Positions 9,615 to 19,975 of a stretch of DNA of 64,000 bases are shown here, in pieces. Below the pieces are notes generated by a model, which saw nothing but the letters and a program-made list of their open reading frames with translations, did not search any database and was not told the origin of the DNA. The translations under genes and the position numbers were made by a program. Source of the DNA: Thiosocius teredinicola (lineage in GTDB: Bacteria; Pseudomonadota; Gammaproteobacteria; Chromatiales; Chromatiaceae); the NCBI RefSeq assembly GCF_002009425.1, contig NZ_CP019936.1, positions 1,971,297 to 2,035,296 on the forward strand, in the 5' to 3' direction. The stretch's first letter is position 1; each line of letters opens with the position of its first letter.

Positions 9615-10815
9615 AACCCGTTGGGCCGACCTGCCGGATGCCGGCGGCCATTTCGGCCCCTACGGCGGCATCTTCGTCGCGGAAACCCTGATGGAACCGC
9701 TCAACGAGTTGCGCGTCGCCTATGAGAAATACCTGAAAGATCCCGAGTTCCTCGCCGAACTCGATGCAGACCTGCAGCACTATGTCGGCCGACCTTCGCC
9801 GATCTACCATGCCGAGCGGCTCAGCCGCGAGCTCGGCGGTGCCCAAGTCTATCTCAAGCGTGAAGACCTCAATCACACCGGCGCGCACAAGATCAACAAC
9901 ACCATCGGCCAGGCGCTGCTGGCCAAACGCATGGGCAAGACGCGGATCATCGCCGAGACCGGTGCAGGCCAGCACGGCGTGGCTTCGGCTACCGTGGCTG
10001 CGCGCCTCGGGCTGGAGTGCGTGGTGTACATGGGTGAGGTCGATGTCGCCCGCCAGGAAGCGAACGTCTACCGCATGCGCCTGCTCGGCGCCGAGGTGCG
10101 CTCGGTGTCGTCCGGCTCGAAGACGCTCAAAGATGCACTTAACGAGGCGATGCGCGACTGGGTCACCAATGTCGATGACACCTTCTACATCATCGGTACT
10201 GTGGCCGGCCCACATCCGTACCCGGCGATGGTGCGCGACTTCCAGGCGGTGATCGGGCGCGAGGCGCGCGAGCAGATGATGACGATGACCGGACGTCTGC
10301 CCGATGCCCTGGTCGCCTGCGTCGGCGGCGGCTCCAACGCCATCGGACTGTTCTACCCGTTCCTCGACGATAGCGATGTCGCCATCTACGGTGTCGAGGC
10401 GGCCGGCGACGGCCTGGATACCGGTCACCACGCCGCGCCGCTGTGTGCCGGCACCCCGGGGGTATTGCACGGCAACCGCACCTACCTGATGGAGGATCGC
10501 GACGGGCAGATCATTGAAACGCATTCGATCTCGGCCGGCCTGGATTATCCGGGTGTCGGGCCGGAGCACGCCTGGCTGAAAGACACCCAGCGCGCCAACT
10601 ATGTCGCCGTGACCGACGACGAGGCACTCGAAGCGTTCCATCGCCTGACGCGCACTGAAGGCATCATCCCGGCCCTCGAATCCAGTCACGCCATCGCACA
10701 GGCGATGAAGCTCGCACCGATGATGAGCAAGGATCAGACCCTGTTGGTGAATCTGTCCGGCCGGGGCGACAAGGACATGCACACCGTGGCAGCCCGGGAG
10801 GGTTTGAAGATATGA
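9601..10815 (+). CDS. trpB: Tryptophan synthase beta chain
   Basis: TrpB joins indole and serine through pyridoxal phosphate to make tryptophan. The 404-residue protein contains the PLP lysine in HTGAHKINN, the GAGQHGVA segment and the phosphate-binding GGGSNAIG motif. The start is GTG 9601, behind a GAAGAGGT ribosome-binding site inside the end of trpF, so translation is coupled to trpF. It overlaps the trpA start by 4 bp (ATGA). Confidence 0.98.
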   Translation: MHKSETRWADLPDAGGHFGPYGGIFVAETLMEPLNELRVAYEKYLKDPEFLAELDADLQHYVGRPSPIYHAERLSRELGGAQVYLKREDLNHTGAHKINNTIGQALLAKRMGKTRIIAETGAGQHGVASATVAARLGLECVVYMGEVDVARQEANVYRMRLLGAEVRSVSSGSKTLKDALNEAMRDWVTNVDDTFYIIGTVAGPHPYPAMVRDFQAVIGREAREQMMTMTGRLPDALVACVGGGSNAIGLFYPFLDDSDVAIYGVEAAGDGLDTGHHAAPLCAGTPGVLHGNRTYLMEDRDGQIIETHSISAGLDYPGVGPEHAWLKDTQRANYVAVTDDEALEAFHRLTRTEGIIPALESSHAIAQAMKLAPMMSKDQTLLVNLSGRGDKDMHTVAAREGLKI

Positions 10816-11618
10816 GTCGTATTGCCGGTGTTTTTGCCGCGCTGAAGGAACAGGGTCGGCAGGCATTGATTCCGTTCGTCACCGCGGGCGATCCCACGCC
10901 CGATTTCACCCTGCCGATGATGCATGCCCTGGTCGAGGCCGGCGCCGACATCATCGAACTCGGTGTGCCGTTCTCCGACCCGATGGCCGATGGTCCGGTG
11001 ATTCAACGCGCCAGCGAGCGCGCCCTTGAGCACCATATGTCGTTGCACGGCGTACTCGATATCGTGCGCGAGTTCCGCAAGACTAATGAGGCGACCCCGG
11101 TCGTGTTGATGGGCTACCTCAATCCGCTCGAAGTCATGGGCTATGAGGCCTTCGCCGAGGAGGCCTCGGCTGCAGGGGTAGATGGCGTGCTGACGGTCGA
11201 TATTCCGCCGGAAGAGGGCGAGCGCTTTGTGCCGACGATGAAGGCCAAGGGCATCGACCCGATCTTTCTGCTCGCACCGACCAGCCATCGCGCGCGCATC
11301 GAGCGCATCACCTCGGCGGCCAGTGGGTTCGTGTACTACGTCTCCCTCAAGGGTGTGACCGGCGCAGCCAATCTGTCGCTCGACAGTGTGCGCGAAAAGC
11401 TCGCCGAGATCCGTTCATGTACCGATCTGCCGGTCGGTGTCGGCTTCGGCATCAAGGACGCCGAGATGGCGGCCGCCATGTCGCAGTTCGCCGATGCCGT
11501 CGTGGTCGGCAGCGCGCTGGTGTCGCGCATCGAAGCCAACCTGCAGAATCCGTCCCAGGCTATTGAAGAGATCAAGGCTCTGTTGGCTGGTATGCGATCG
11601 GCAATGGATGCGGGTTGA
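10812..11618 (+). CDS. trpA: Tryptophan synthase alpha chain
   Basis: TrpA cleaves indole-3-glycerol phosphate and channels indole to TrpB. At 268 residues it is full length. The catalytic Glu and Asp lie in [17 protein letters not shown], and the phosphate-binding region contains [10 protein letters not shown]. Its start overlaps the trpB stop as ATGA, a sign of coupled translation within trpFBA. Confidence 0.98.
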   Translation: MSRIAGVFAALKEQGRQALIPFVTAGDPTPDFTLPMMHALVEAGADIIELGVPFSDPMADGPVIQRASERALEHHMSLHGVLDIVREFRKTNEATPVVLMGYLNPLEVMGYEAFAEEASAAGVDGVLTVDIPPEEGERFVPTMKAKGIDPIFLLAPTSHRARIERITSAASGFVYYVSLKGVTGAANLSLDSVREKLAEIRSCTDLPVGVGFGIKDAEMAAAMSQFADAVVVGSALVSRIEANLQNPSQAIEEIKALLAGMRSAMDAG

Positions 11619-11665
11619 GCCGCGTACTCTGGTAGAATTGCGCGATCGTTCAAACGGGGATTTGC

Positions 11666-12526
<861 letters not shown>

Positions 12527-12529
12527 CCG

Positions 12530-13822
12530 ATGAGATTCTCATCGCTGGCCGAATGGCTGGATTGGCAGACCGGTCTCAGCCCGAAGGCCATTGATCTGGG
12601 CCTGGACCGGGTGCGCAAGGTATGGAGCGCGCTCGGTGCTCCATCACTCAACGCCACGGTCATCTCGGTTGCCGGCACCAACGGCAAGGGTTCCAGCGTG
12701 GCGTTTGCCGAGGCCATCCTGGTCGCCGGCGGCTACCGCACCGGCGTGTATACCTCGCCCCATCTCATTCACTACAACGAACGAGTTTGCATCGATCAGA
12801 CAGCGGTCGACGATGTCGGCCTGTGTCGCGCGTTCGCGGCGATCGATGAGGCGCGCGGTGACACGCCGTTGACCTATTTCGAGTTCGGTACCCTGGCCGC
12901 GCTGTGGCTGTTTGCCGAGGCCGGCCTGGACGCCGTCATTCTCGAGGTCGGGCTTGGCGGGCGCCTGGACGCGGTTAACATGATCGACGCCGACGTCGCC
13001 GTGATCACCAGCATCAGTCTCGACCACCAGGATTGGTTGGGTAACGATCTCGACGCGATCGGTCGCGAAAAGGCGGGAATCATGCGCCAAGGCAGGCCGT
13101 GCGTGTTCTCGTCCAACGCGATGCCGGCGAGTATCAGGCGCGAGGCCGACAGGATCGGTGCGAAACTTATCGTTGCCGGGGAAGACTACCGGGTAGTCAG
13201 GCGCGGCGAGAGCTGGGACATCGAAGCACCGGACCTCGGGCGACGCGCGTTGCCGATACCCGGTATGCGCGGTCGGATTCAGATCGACAATGCCGCCGGC
13301 GTGCTGGTCGCGCTCAACTGCGTCGCCGATCGTCTGCCGCTGGATCAGCGCGCGGCGCGCGCCGGGGTGTTGGCGGCACGCATTCCCGGTCGTTTCGAAG
13401 TGCGGCCTGGTCGACCGACCTGGGTGCTGGATGTGGCCCACAATCCGGAAGCGGCCGGCGTATTGAGCGACATGCTGGGAGATCACTTTACGCAGGGCAA
13501 GGTGATCGCGGTCTGCGGCATGCTGGCCGACAAGGATGCCGCCGGGGTGGCTCGGGTATTGGCCAAGCGTTTCGATGCCTGGTATCTGCTCGATTTGTCG
13601 TCCCAGCCGCGAGGCCTGTCGGCGCAGGCACTGGCCACGCTGATGCAGCCGGAACTGGGCGATACCCCGGTGACCGCAATGGCGGATATCGACGCGACCT
13701 TGTCCGCTATCGTTGCTGACAGCGGCGAACACGATATGGTGGTGGTGTTCGGCTCGTTTCTCACGGTCGGTGCCGCCATGGCATGGTTGGATACGCGTGC
13801 CGACGGGGAGGTTGGCGCGTGA
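12530..13822 (+). CDS. folC: Bifunctional folylpolyglutamate / dihydrofolate synthase
   Basis: FolC adds glutamate to dihydropteroate and extends folate polyglutamate tails. The 430-residue protein has the ATP-binding P-loop GTNGKGSS near residue 49, the Mur-ligase-like GLGGRLDAVN segment and the LDVAHNPEA motif in the C-terminal domain. It starts 3 bp after accD, so the two are probably co-transcribed. Confidence 0.97.
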   Translation: MRFSSLAEWLDWQTGLSPKAIDLGLDRVRKVWSALGAPSLNATVISVAGTNGKGSSVAFAEAILVAGGYRTGVYTSPHLIHYNERVCIDQTAVDDVGLCRAFAAIDEARGDTPLTYFEFGTLAALWLFAEAGLDAVILEVGLGGRLDAVNMIDADVAVITSISLDHQDWLGNDLDAIGREKAGIMRQGRPCVFSSNAMPASIRREADRIGAKLIVAGEDYRVVRRGESWDIEAPDLGRRALPIPGMRGRIQIDNAAGVLVALNCVADRLPLDQRAARAGVLAARIPGRFEVRPGRPTWVLDVAHNPEAAGVLSDMLGDHFTQGKVIAVCGMLADKDAAGVARVLAKRFDAWYLLDLSSQPRGLSAQALATLMQPELGDTPVTAMADIDATLSAIVADSGEHDMVVVFGSFLTVGAAMAWLDTRADGEVGA

Positions 13823-13864
13823 TTCGCCCGGTATAATTCACTATTTCACGACGGCAGAGATGCA

Positions 13865-14467
13865 ATGGAAGAAGGGCTAAAGAAGCGATTGATCGGCGCT
13901 GCCGTATTGGCGTCGCTGGCGGTGATATTTGTCCCGATGTTGTTCGAGGAGCCACCCTCGGAACCGCCGGCCCTGCCGCCGCTGCCATCGAAACCTCCGG
14001 CCAATGATTTTGCCTCCGACATGCTGCGCGACGAGATCCCGGCCGTGACACCACTACAGCCGGCGCCGGAGCCGCAAGTGCCCGACGATGTCGTCGATGC
14101 CGATAGCGGCAACCTGGCATTGCCCGATCCCGAACCGGCTGAACCGACGCCGACCGCCACCGCGCAGACGCCGCCGGAGCCTGTCGCCAGACCTGTGGCG
14201 CCGCCGGCACCGAAGATCCGTGCCGGCCTGACCGCCTGGGTGGTCCAGGTCGGCAGCTTCTCCAGCCAGGAGAATGCCGAGCGACTGGTCTCCAAGCTGC
14301 GTGAAGCCGGCATGCCGACTCCGGATCCGGAGTTCGTCGATATCCGTGGCAAGCGCTACTACCGGGTGCGGGTCGGTCCGGTCATCGAGAAGAGCGAAGC
14401 CGAGGGGATGCTGGACAAAGTGAAGGCGTTGTCCGGAACCAATCCGAAGGTTCAGCAGTATCCGTGA
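13865..14467 (+). CDS. dedD: DedD-like cell-division protein with SPOR domain
   Basis: The 200-residue protein has a short cytoplasmic start and one membrane helix (about 9-27). A Pro/Glu-rich periplasmic spacer follows, then a C-terminal SPOR domain from about residue 118 (AWVVQVGSFSSQENAERL). SPOR domains bind denuded peptidoglycan at the division septum. Position between folC and cvpA and the overall layout match DedD. Confidence 0.9.
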   Translation: MEEGLKKRLIGAAVLASLAVIFVPMLFEEPPSEPPALPPLPSKPPANDFASDMLRDEIPAVTPLQPAPEPQVPDDVVDADSGNLALPDPEPAEPTPTATAQTPPEPVARPVAPPAPKIRAGLTAWVVQVGSFSSQENAERLVSKLREAGMPTPDPEFVDIRGKRYYRVRVGPVIEKSEAEGMLDKVKALSGTNPKVQQYP

Positions 14468-14537
14468 TGTGCTTGGTTAGGTTGTACCGGCCGGTGACGC
14501 TTTGGGTCGCCGTGCCATTGCTTGGGGTGCTTGGCTG

Positions 14538-15032
14538 ATGGCATGGCTCGATATCGCCATCATTGTGATCATCGTGGTCTCGGCGATGATCAGTCTGCTG
14601 CGCGGCTTTGTCCGCGAGGCTTTTTCGCTGGCGGTCTGGGTGCTCGCTTTCTGGGTGAGCTGGAGTTTTTTCCGCGATCTGGAAGTGCCGCTGCGCGCAT
14701 GGATCGAATCGCCGACGGCCCGATTGGGCATCGCGTTCGCGATCCTGATGATCGTCACCCTGATGGTCGGCGGGCTGGTAAACTTCCTCATCGTTCAACT
14801 GATCGAAAAGACCGGATTGAGTGGCACCGATCGGCTGGTCGGCATGGTGTTCGGCGCGGCGCGCGGGGTGCTGCTGGTCAGCGTGCTGGTGTTTCTCGCC
14901 GGCCTGACACCGATGCCCGGTGAAAGCTGGTGGGTACAGTCGAGTCTGGTCGGCTATTTCCAAGAGCTGGCATTCTGGCTACTCGATCTGTTGCCGCCGG
15001 AACTGGCGGATCGTTTTCGTTACACTGCTTAG
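14538..15032 (+). CDS. cvpA: CvpA-family inner-membrane protein
   Basis: I chose ATG 14538 (product MAWLDIAIIVIIVVSAMISL), because it gives the usual family start and a 164-residue length close to the 162 of E. coli CvpA. An in-frame start 36 bp upstream is less likely. The protein has four predicted membrane helices, including the RGFVREAFSLAVWVLAFWVS segment. CvpA is named for colicin V production and is linked to envelope stress tolerance. It sits directly upstream of purF, the standard cvpA-purF pairing. Confidence 0.92.
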   Translation: MAWLDIAIIVIIVVSAMISLLRGFVREAFSLAVWVLAFWVSWSFFRDLEVPLRAWIESPTARLGIAFAILMIVTLMVGGLVNFLIVQLIEKTGLSGTDRLVGMVFGAARGVLLVSVLVFLAGLTPMPGESWWVQSSLVGYFQELAFWLLDLLPPELADRFRYTA

Positions 15033-15062
15033 CCCGTTGGTCGGCTAGAGGGCAAATTCAAG

Positions 15063-16583
15063 ATGTGCGGAGTTGTCGGAATGGTGGGGTCGGGGCCGGT
15101 CAACCAGTCCCTGTACGATGCCTTGCTCGTACTGCAGCATCGCGGCCAGGATGCGGCCGGGATCATGACCTGCGATCATGGACGACTGCACTTGCGCAAA
15201 GACAACGGCCTGGCGCGCGATGTCTTTGATAACCAGCACATGATCAACCTGCCGGGCCGAATGGGTGTGGCGCATGTGCGCTATCCGACGGCCGGGTGCT
15301 CGTCGTCAGCCGAAGCACAACCGTTCTATGTCAACTCGCCGTACGGCATCTGCCTGGCACACAACGGCAATCTGACCAACGCCGATGATCTCAAGCGCGA
15401 CCTGTTCCGCGAGGATCGTCGTCACATCAATACCGATTCCGATTCCGAGATTCTGTTGAACGTCTTCGCCCACGAGCTGACCGCGCAGACGCAGAACTTG
15501 TCGTTCGATGAAAATGATGTGTTTCGCGCGGTGTCGGGCGTACATCAGCGCTGTCGCGGTGGCTATGCCGCCGTGGCGATGATTCCCGGTTTCGGTGTCA
15601 TTGCGTTTCGCGATCCCAACGGCATTCGCCCCTTGGTGTTCGGTGTGCGCGATACCGAGAATGGCCCTGAGATGATGGTCGCTTCGGAAAGCGTGGCACT
15701 CGACACGCTCGACTTCGATCGTGTGCGTGATGTCGACCCCGGTGAGGCGATTATCTTCACCGAAGACGGCCAATTGCATACCCGCCAATGCGCTGAGACC
15801 TGGCAACGCAGTCCGTGCATCTTCGAGTTCGTATACTTTGCACGACCCGACTCGATCATCGACGAGATCTTCGTCCACAAGGCGCGCTTGCGCATGGGGC
15901 GCAAGCTGGCCAAGAAGATTCAGCGCGTGATGAGCAAGGGCAAGATCGATGTCGTGATTCCGATTCCCGACACCAGTCGCACCTCGGCGATGAGTCTGGC
16001 GCATGAACTCGACGTGCGTTACACGGAGGGGTTCATCAAGAACCGCTACATCGGCCGCACCTTCATCATGCCCGGCCAGACGGTCCGCAAGAAATCGGTG
16101 CGCCAAAAGCTCAACCCGATCGATGTCGAGTTCAAGGGCAAGAACGTATTGTTGGTCGACGACTCGATCGTGCGTGGCACCACCTCGCGTCAGATCGTGC
16201 AGATGGCGCGCGATGCCGGCGCCAACAAGGTGTATTTCGCCTCGGCGGCGCCACCGGTGCGTTATCCGAATGTCTACGGTATCGATATGCCTGCCGCCAG
16301 CGAATTGGTGGCGCATGGGCGCACCGAACAGGAAGTGTGCGACTGGATCGGCGCCGACGGCCTGATCTACCAGGATCTCGAAGACCTGATCGATGCCGTC
16401 GGCAAGAAAGGCAAGACGCAGGTTCAGCGTTTCGATACGTCGGTTTTCGACGGCCAGTACGTCACCGGCGACATTACCGACGCCTACCTCGAGCACCTCG
16501 AAGCCTGCCGCAACGACGACGCCAAGACCACGCGCGACGAAACCAAGCCGGTCACCGTCATCGGTCTGCACAACGATCGTTGA
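15063..16583 (+). CDS. purF: Amidophosphoribosyltransferase
   Basis: PurF transfers the glutamine amide to PRPP in the first committed step of purine synthesis. The mature N-terminal nucleophile is Cys2 (MCGVVGMVG). The glutaminase domain continues through the HRGQDAAGI and HVRYPTAG segments. The phosphoribosyltransferase domain carries the PRPP-binding motif [13 protein letters not shown]. The 506-residue length matches E. coli PurF (505). Confidence 0.98.
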   Translation: MCGVVGMVGSGPVNQSLYDALLVLQHRGQDAAGIMTCDHGRLHLRKDNGLARDVFDNQHMINLPGRMGVAHVRYPTAGCSSSAEAQPFYVNSPYGICLAHNGNLTNADDLKRDLFREDRRHINTDSDSEILLNVFAHELTAQTQNLSFDENDVFRAVSGVHQRCRGGYAAVAMIPGFGVIAFRDPNGIRPLVFGVRDTENGPEMMVASESVALDTLDFDRVRDVDPGEAIIFTEDGQLHTRQCAETWQRSPCIFEFVYFARPDSIIDEIFVHKARLRMGRKLAKKIQRVMSKGKIDVVIPIPDTSRTSAMSLAHELDVRYTEGFIKNRYIGRTFIMPGQTVRKKSVRQKLNPIDVEFKGKNVLLVDDSIVRGTTSRQIVQMARDAGANKVYFASAAPPVRYPNVYGIDMPAASELVAHGRTEQEVCDWIGADGLIYQDLEDLIDAVGKKGKTQVQRFDTSVFDGQYVTGDITDAYLEHLEACRNDDAKTTRDETKPVTVIGLHNDR

Positions 16584-16601
16584 GTGTCTGCCACCGCTCG
16601 T

Positions 16602-16620
16602 CCCCCCCAGTGACGGGGGG
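16602..16620 (+). other. C6/G6 hairpin after purF
   Basis: Six C residues, an AGTGAC loop and six G residues form a very stable stem about 20 bp after the purF stop. No T-run follows, so it is more likely an RNA-stabilising or pausing structure than an intrinsic terminator. Confidence 0.5.
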
Positions 16621-16686
16621 CGTAGCGGGTCATAAGCTGCCCGACGACGTTGACCCTGCGGCCGTCGCCGACTAGTCTCTATTCCC

Positions 16687-16740
16687 AAGCGCCGATTTGG
16701 CTCAGATTGCGGGCGCTCTAAAAATACCGCTAAAGCGAGG
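16687..16740 (+). promoter_or_regulatory. SAM-II/SAM-V class riboswitch upstream of metZ
   Basis: The segment fits the SAM-II layout. The P1 stem is AGCGC (16688-16692) with GCGCT (16713-16717). The loop contains GATTTG followed by ATTGC. An A-rich linker (CTAAAAATAC) comes next, then the conserved GCTAAAGC box (16729-16736) that forms the ligand-binding pseudoknot. I recognise these blocks from the known SAM-II aptamer. The site is apt: it precedes metZ, a methionine-synthesis gene of the type SAM-II controls. SAM-V shares the same core, so the subclass is open. No covariance search was possible. Confidence 0.8.
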
Positions 16741-16745
16741 TGACA

Positions 16746-16778
16746 CCTGCTTTCGGCTGAGCCCGGGCGGGTTTTTTT
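16746..16778 (+). terminator. Terminator in the metZ leader, downstream of the riboswitch
   Basis: CCTGC (16746-16750) can pair with GCGGG (16767-16771), with a smaller inner stem, and seven T residues follow (16772-16778). A competing hairpin, AGGTG/CACCT (16738-16748), shares bases with the first arm, so the two folds exclude each other. This could let the upstream aptamer control transcription into metZ. The switching model is inference. Confidence 0.6.
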
Positions 16779-16812
16779 GTGCCCCTTTCCCGGAGGGGTG
16801 GAGGATCAGGAT

Positions 16813-17994
16813 TTGAACAACGACGAATTCGATTGGGGATTCGATACCCTGGGTATCCGTGTCGGTCACGCGCGAACCGCAGAAGGTGAACATAGCGAAC
16901 CGATCTTCGCCACGTCGAGCTTCGTGTTCGGTAGTGCGGCGGAAGCCGCAGCACGTTTCTCCGGTGACAGCGAAGGCAACATCTATTCGCGGTTCACCAA
17001 CCCGACCGTGCGCGCGTTCGAACAGCGCCTGGCGGCGCTCGAAGGCGGTGAGGCCTGCGTGGCGACTGCATCGGGCATGTCGGCGATTCTGGCGACCTGC
17101 ATGGCGATGCTGCAGCACGGCGACCATATCGTCAGCTCGCGCAGCATCTTCGGCAGCACCACGGTGCTGTTCGACAAGTACCTGGCGCGCTTCGGTATCT
17201 CGACCGACTACGCAGCGCTCAGCGACATTGCCGACTGGGAGCGCCTGATCAAACCGAACACGCGCCTGTTGTTCGTTGAAACGCCGTCGAATCCCCTGAC
17301 CGAACTCGGCGACATCCGGGCGCTGGCCGACCTGGCCCACGCCAACGATTGCGTGTTGGTCGTCGACAACTGTTTTTGTACGCCGGCGCTGCAACAACCG
17401 CTGGCGCTGGGTGCGGACATTGTCATCCACTCGGCTACCAAATACCTCGACGGCCAGGGCAGGGCGATCGGCGGTGCAGTTGTCGGCGATGCCAAACGGG
17501 TCGGCGAAGAGGTGTTCGGCGTGTTGCGCACGGCCGGACCTACGTTGAGCCCGTTTGCCGCCTGGATCTTTCTCAAGGGATTGGAGACCCTGTCGTTGCG
17601 CATGCAGGCACACTCGGCGAATGCGCAGCAACTGGCCGATTGGCTGGTGCAGCAGCCGCGCGTCAGCAAGGTGCATTACCCGGGTTTAAGCGAGCATCCG
17701 CAGCATGCGTTGGCGAAGTTGCAGCAGAAGGCGCCGGGCGGCATTGTGGCGTTCGAGGTCGACGGCGGTCGCGAAGCCGCATGGCAGGTGATCGACGCGA
17801 CGCGTATGCTATCGATCACCGCCAATCTCGGCGATGTGAAAACCACGATCACCCATCCGGCAACCACGACGCACGGGCGCTTGTCGGTAGATCAGCGGGC
17901 GGCGGCCGGCATCAGTGACGGCCTGATTCGCGTGGCCGTCGGGCTCGAAGACGTCGGCGATATTCGCGATGATTTGCAGCGCGGCTTGATCTGA
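16813..17994 (+). CDS. metZ: O-succinylhomoserine sulfhydrylase
   Basis: MetZ is a PLP enzyme that makes homocysteine directly from O-succinylhomoserine and sulfide. The start TTG 16813 is chosen because GGAGG lies 8 bp upstream. Earlier in-frame TTG and GTG codons fall inside or next to the leader terminator and lack good sites. From this start it has 393 residues. The sequence follows the pseudomonad MetZ pattern throughout: FDTLGIRVG, YSRFTNPTVRAFEQRLAALE, the VDNCFCTPALQQPL segment and the PLP lysine in HSATKYLDGQGR. The C-terminus carries the SITANLGDVKTTITHPATTT segment of the Cys/Met-metabolism PLP family. A SAM-type riboswitch lies just upstream. Confidence 0.95.
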   Translation: MNNDEFDWGFDTLGIRVGHARTAEGEHSEPIFATSSFVFGSAAEAAARFSGDSEGNIYSRFTNPTVRAFEQRLAALEGGEACVATASGMSAILATCMAMLQHGDHIVSSRSIFGSTTVLFDKYLARFGISTDYAALSDIADWERLIKPNTRLLFVETPSNPLTELGDIRALADLAHANDCVLVVDNCFCTPALQQPLALGADIVIHSATKYLDGQGRAIGGAVVGDAKRVGEEVFGVLRTAGPTLSPFAAWIFLKGLETLSLRMQAHSANAQQLADWLVQQPRVSKVHYPGLSEHPQHALAKLQQKAPGGIVAFEVDGGREAAWQVIDATRMLSITANLGDVKTTITHPATTTHGRLSVDQRAAAGISDGLIRVAVGLEDVGDIRDDLQRGLI

Positions 17995-18076
17995 CGCAGG
18001 TTGCGAGCGCAAAGTCCGTCTTGTGTCTTTAAGTACATTAGCATAGACTAATACAACTTAAACGGAGCTCTAAGGG

Positions 18077-18095
18077 TGAGACCGGGCGGGTCTCA
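18077..18095 (+). other. Hairpin downstream of metZ
   Basis: TGAGACC and GGTCTCA form a perfect 7-bp stem with a GGGCG loop, 83 bp after the metZ stop. No T-run follows. It may end or protect the metZ transcript. Confidence 0.45.
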
Positions 18096-18207
18096 TACAG
18101 CACGCTGGATGCCGCGAATTTCCTCTGAGCCAAACGCGTTCTCTATACTTCGGTGCAGGCGTGCGAAGCGTCGCATCGCGAGATGCATATAAACTTAGGA
18201 GAGTTTG

Positions 18208-18813
18208 ATGGCAAGTTTCCGAATTTTCGCAGCGTCGCTGATGCTGTTCGCCGGTCAGGCCGCAACAGCCGACGAGGCCGCGCCGCAGGCTGGTGCAGCG
18301 CCTTTCGTGCCCCAGGGTTACGGCTATTCTCCAGCGCCTGCGCAGGCGCCCTACGGCGGCCCGGTGGCGGCGCCTTACGCGGCCGGACCTTATGGCGCCG
18401 CGCCATATGCCGGCGTGCCTTACGGCGGCGGTCCGTACCGTGGCGGCCCTTATGCTGGTGGCCCCTATGGTGGCGCACCGTATGGCGGTGGTCCTTTCAA
18501 CGGCGGCAGCCCGTTCCGTGGCATGCCTTTCATGCAGAGTTTCGACATGTCGCGTCCGGATAGCTTCAATCCGATGCGCCAGGGCGTATGGGGTGGTGGT
18601 CCTCCCTCCTGGGTCGATCCGGGTGATCCGAAAGAAGGCATGTCGCGCGCATGGGACGACATGATGAATGCACCGCATCGTATGGGTCGGGTACCGCCGG
18701 GCTGGAAGGCCCCGTCGATCTCAATACCGAACCCGATCGATGTCGGTGATGAGTTCGAGAAGAACGCCCGTCGCGCACCCTATATCATGCGCGACAACTT
18801 CAGCTTCAACTGA
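18208..18813 (+). CDS. Exported Gly/Pro/Tyr-rich repeat protein
   Basis: Start ATG 18208 follows a good AGGAGAG site. The 201-residue product has a signal peptide (cleavage near ADEAAP). A low-complexity region at about 35-105 is built from degenerate GGPYGGAP, AGPYGAAP and GGPYRGGP units. A conserved-looking C-terminus with PSISIPNPIDVGDEF follows. Gly/Tyr/Pro-rich secreted proteins of this kind coat sulfur globules in purple sulfur bacteria (Sgp proteins). I infer a possible structural or sulfur-globule role from composition only, since no specific motif proves it. It stands alone between metZ and a terminator. Confidence 0.75.
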   Translation: MASFRIFAASLMLFAGQAATADEAAPQAGAAPFVPQGYGYSPAPAQAPYGGPVAAPYAAGPYGAAPYAGVPYGGGPYRGGPYAGGPYGGAPYGGGPFNGGSPFRGMPFMQSFDMSRPDSFNPMRQGVWGGGPPSWVDPGDPKEGMSRAWDDMMNAPHRMGRVPPGWKAPSISIPNPIDVGDEFEKNARRAPYIMRDNFSFN

Positions 18814-18835
18814 TTGAAGTCAGCAGTCGTAAGAA

Positions 18836-18858
18836 CCCCGCCTCGGCGGGGTTTTTTT
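18836..18858 (+). terminator. Intrinsic terminator after the Tyr/Gly repeat gene
   Basis: CCCCGCC-TC-GGCGGGG forms a perfect 7-bp stem followed by seven T residues, 23 bp after the stop codon. It is a clear Rho-independent terminator. Confidence 0.92.
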
Positions 18859-18975
18859 GTTGCTGCGTGCATGGCCTTTTTGGCCAACGAGCAAGGCTTG
18901 ACCGGGCGCAACCGTCGCTGAGTTGGGCAGGCGCAGAATGGAACGACGAAAATCCATTGATGGAGGGATCGGCAG

Positions 18976-19407
18976 ATGAAGATCTTCAAATTACTTGCGG
19001 TAGTGATGGCAGTGATCGCGGGCGTCGTGTTGGCCGAGGGGCGTGTGCAGCACAACTTCGGCGCGATGATGGCGCATGCCAACCCGATGCCGAACCTGAT
19101 GCAGGTGGTCGTCAAGCATGGCGGCCAACTCGACCTGAGCGAAGAGCAGGCCAGCGCACTGGCCGAGTGGCGCAATGCTCATCAGAAGCCGATGCACGAT
19201 CAGGTGGCGCACATCCACGAGCTGGAACAGGCGCTCTTCGACGCAGCAGTTGCCGGCAAGCCCAAGGCAGAACTCATGGTCATGGCATCAAGAATCATGA
19301 ATGAGCGTACCGATCTGGTCTCGACCAAGGCCGACTGCCGCGACAATATGATTCGCATCCTGAGCCCGGAGCAGTTCAAAAAGGTGGTTTCGCTGTACCA
19401 AAACTGA
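18976..19407 (+). CDS. Spy/CpxP-like periplasmic protein
   Basis: The 143-residue protein has a signal peptide (MKIFKLLAVVMAVIAGVVLA) and is otherwise helical. It carries the two spaced LTXXQ-like motifs of the Spy/CpxP/ZraP group: LDLSEEQASAL near 53 and ILSPEQFKKVVSLY at the C-terminus. Members are periplasmic chaperones or metal/envelope-stress sensors. The start at ATG 18976 follows GGAGGGATC. A single cysteine near residue 122 is unusual. The specific ligand or partner cannot be told from sequence. Confidence 0.75.
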   Translation: MKIFKLLAVVMAVIAGVVLAEGRVQHNFGAMMAHANPMPNLMQVVVKHGGQLDLSEEQASALAEWRNAHQKPMHDQVAHIHELEQALFDAAVAGKPKAELMVMASRIMNERTDLVSTKADCRDNMIRILSPEQFKKVVSLYQN

Positions 19408-19546
19408 TCGAGGTTAAATTGCAAGCGTCGGTGGGGAGCGTTGCGGCCTGCGATACTTGCATTGTCCGCTGTCAGCGATGAATATCGTCTGCGAGTGTTT
19501 GGTGCGTTAGTGCGTGCGCCAATCAATCCGATCTGCATCGGTGGTA

Positions 19547-19975
19547 ATGGAAACGAGTTTGGAGCGCAGCAGACACACAAGGGTATTGCGAAACGGCCGG
19601 TTTCCCCGGTCGCTCAGCCGTGCGTTCGCCTGGGTTCTGATCGCCGGGTTTTTGCTGCAGCCGGTGTTGACCTATCTTGTCACCCCGGTCGTCAGCCATG
19701 ATCTTGGCGGACAGCAGGTGGTTGTCTGCACGTTGAACGGCAGCAAGATCGTCACTATCGATCTGGCGTCCGATGCTGTTCCGGCATTCGACAACCACGA
19801 TCATTGCCCGGCACTGAAACTGTTCCAAATGGCGGGTGCCGTACAGCTTGCGCAGCCCGTTGTGCCGCCTTCCCGGGTTCTATTTGCAGCGCATGCGATC
19901 GACCATACCAGCGACCGACTACACCGCTCGGTGCGCTTCTCTGCCTACGCCACGCGCGCCCCGCCAATCGCCTGA
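19547..19975 (+). CDS. DUF2946-like exported protein
   Basis: A basic N-terminus (about 25 residues) precedes a membrane or signal helix (AFAWVLIAGFLLQ). The mature part contains VVCTLNGSKI and DNHDHCPALKLF, with one cysteine in each, and ends in ATRAPPIA. The Cys pattern and the RAPP-type C-terminus resemble DUF2946 proteins. These often occur beside TonB-dependent metal (copper) uptake genes. The neighbouring downstream gene is indeed a TonB-like protein. ATG 19547 is preferred; a GTG 33 bp upstream is in frame. Confidence 0.6.
   Translation: METSLERSRHTRVLRNGRFPRSLSRAFAWVLIAGFLLQPVLTYLVTPVVSHDLGGQQVVVCTLNGSKIVTIDLASDAVPAFDNHDHCPALKLFQMAGAVQLAQPVVPPSRVLFAAHAIDHTSDRLHRSVRFSAYATRAPPIA

Noticed and set aside
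16777-16812. Earlier in-frame TTG 16777 or GTG 16798 as the metZ start
   Set aside because: TTG 16777 lies in the leader terminator, and GTG 16798 has a ribosome site only one base away. TTG 16813 has GGAGG at 8 bp.
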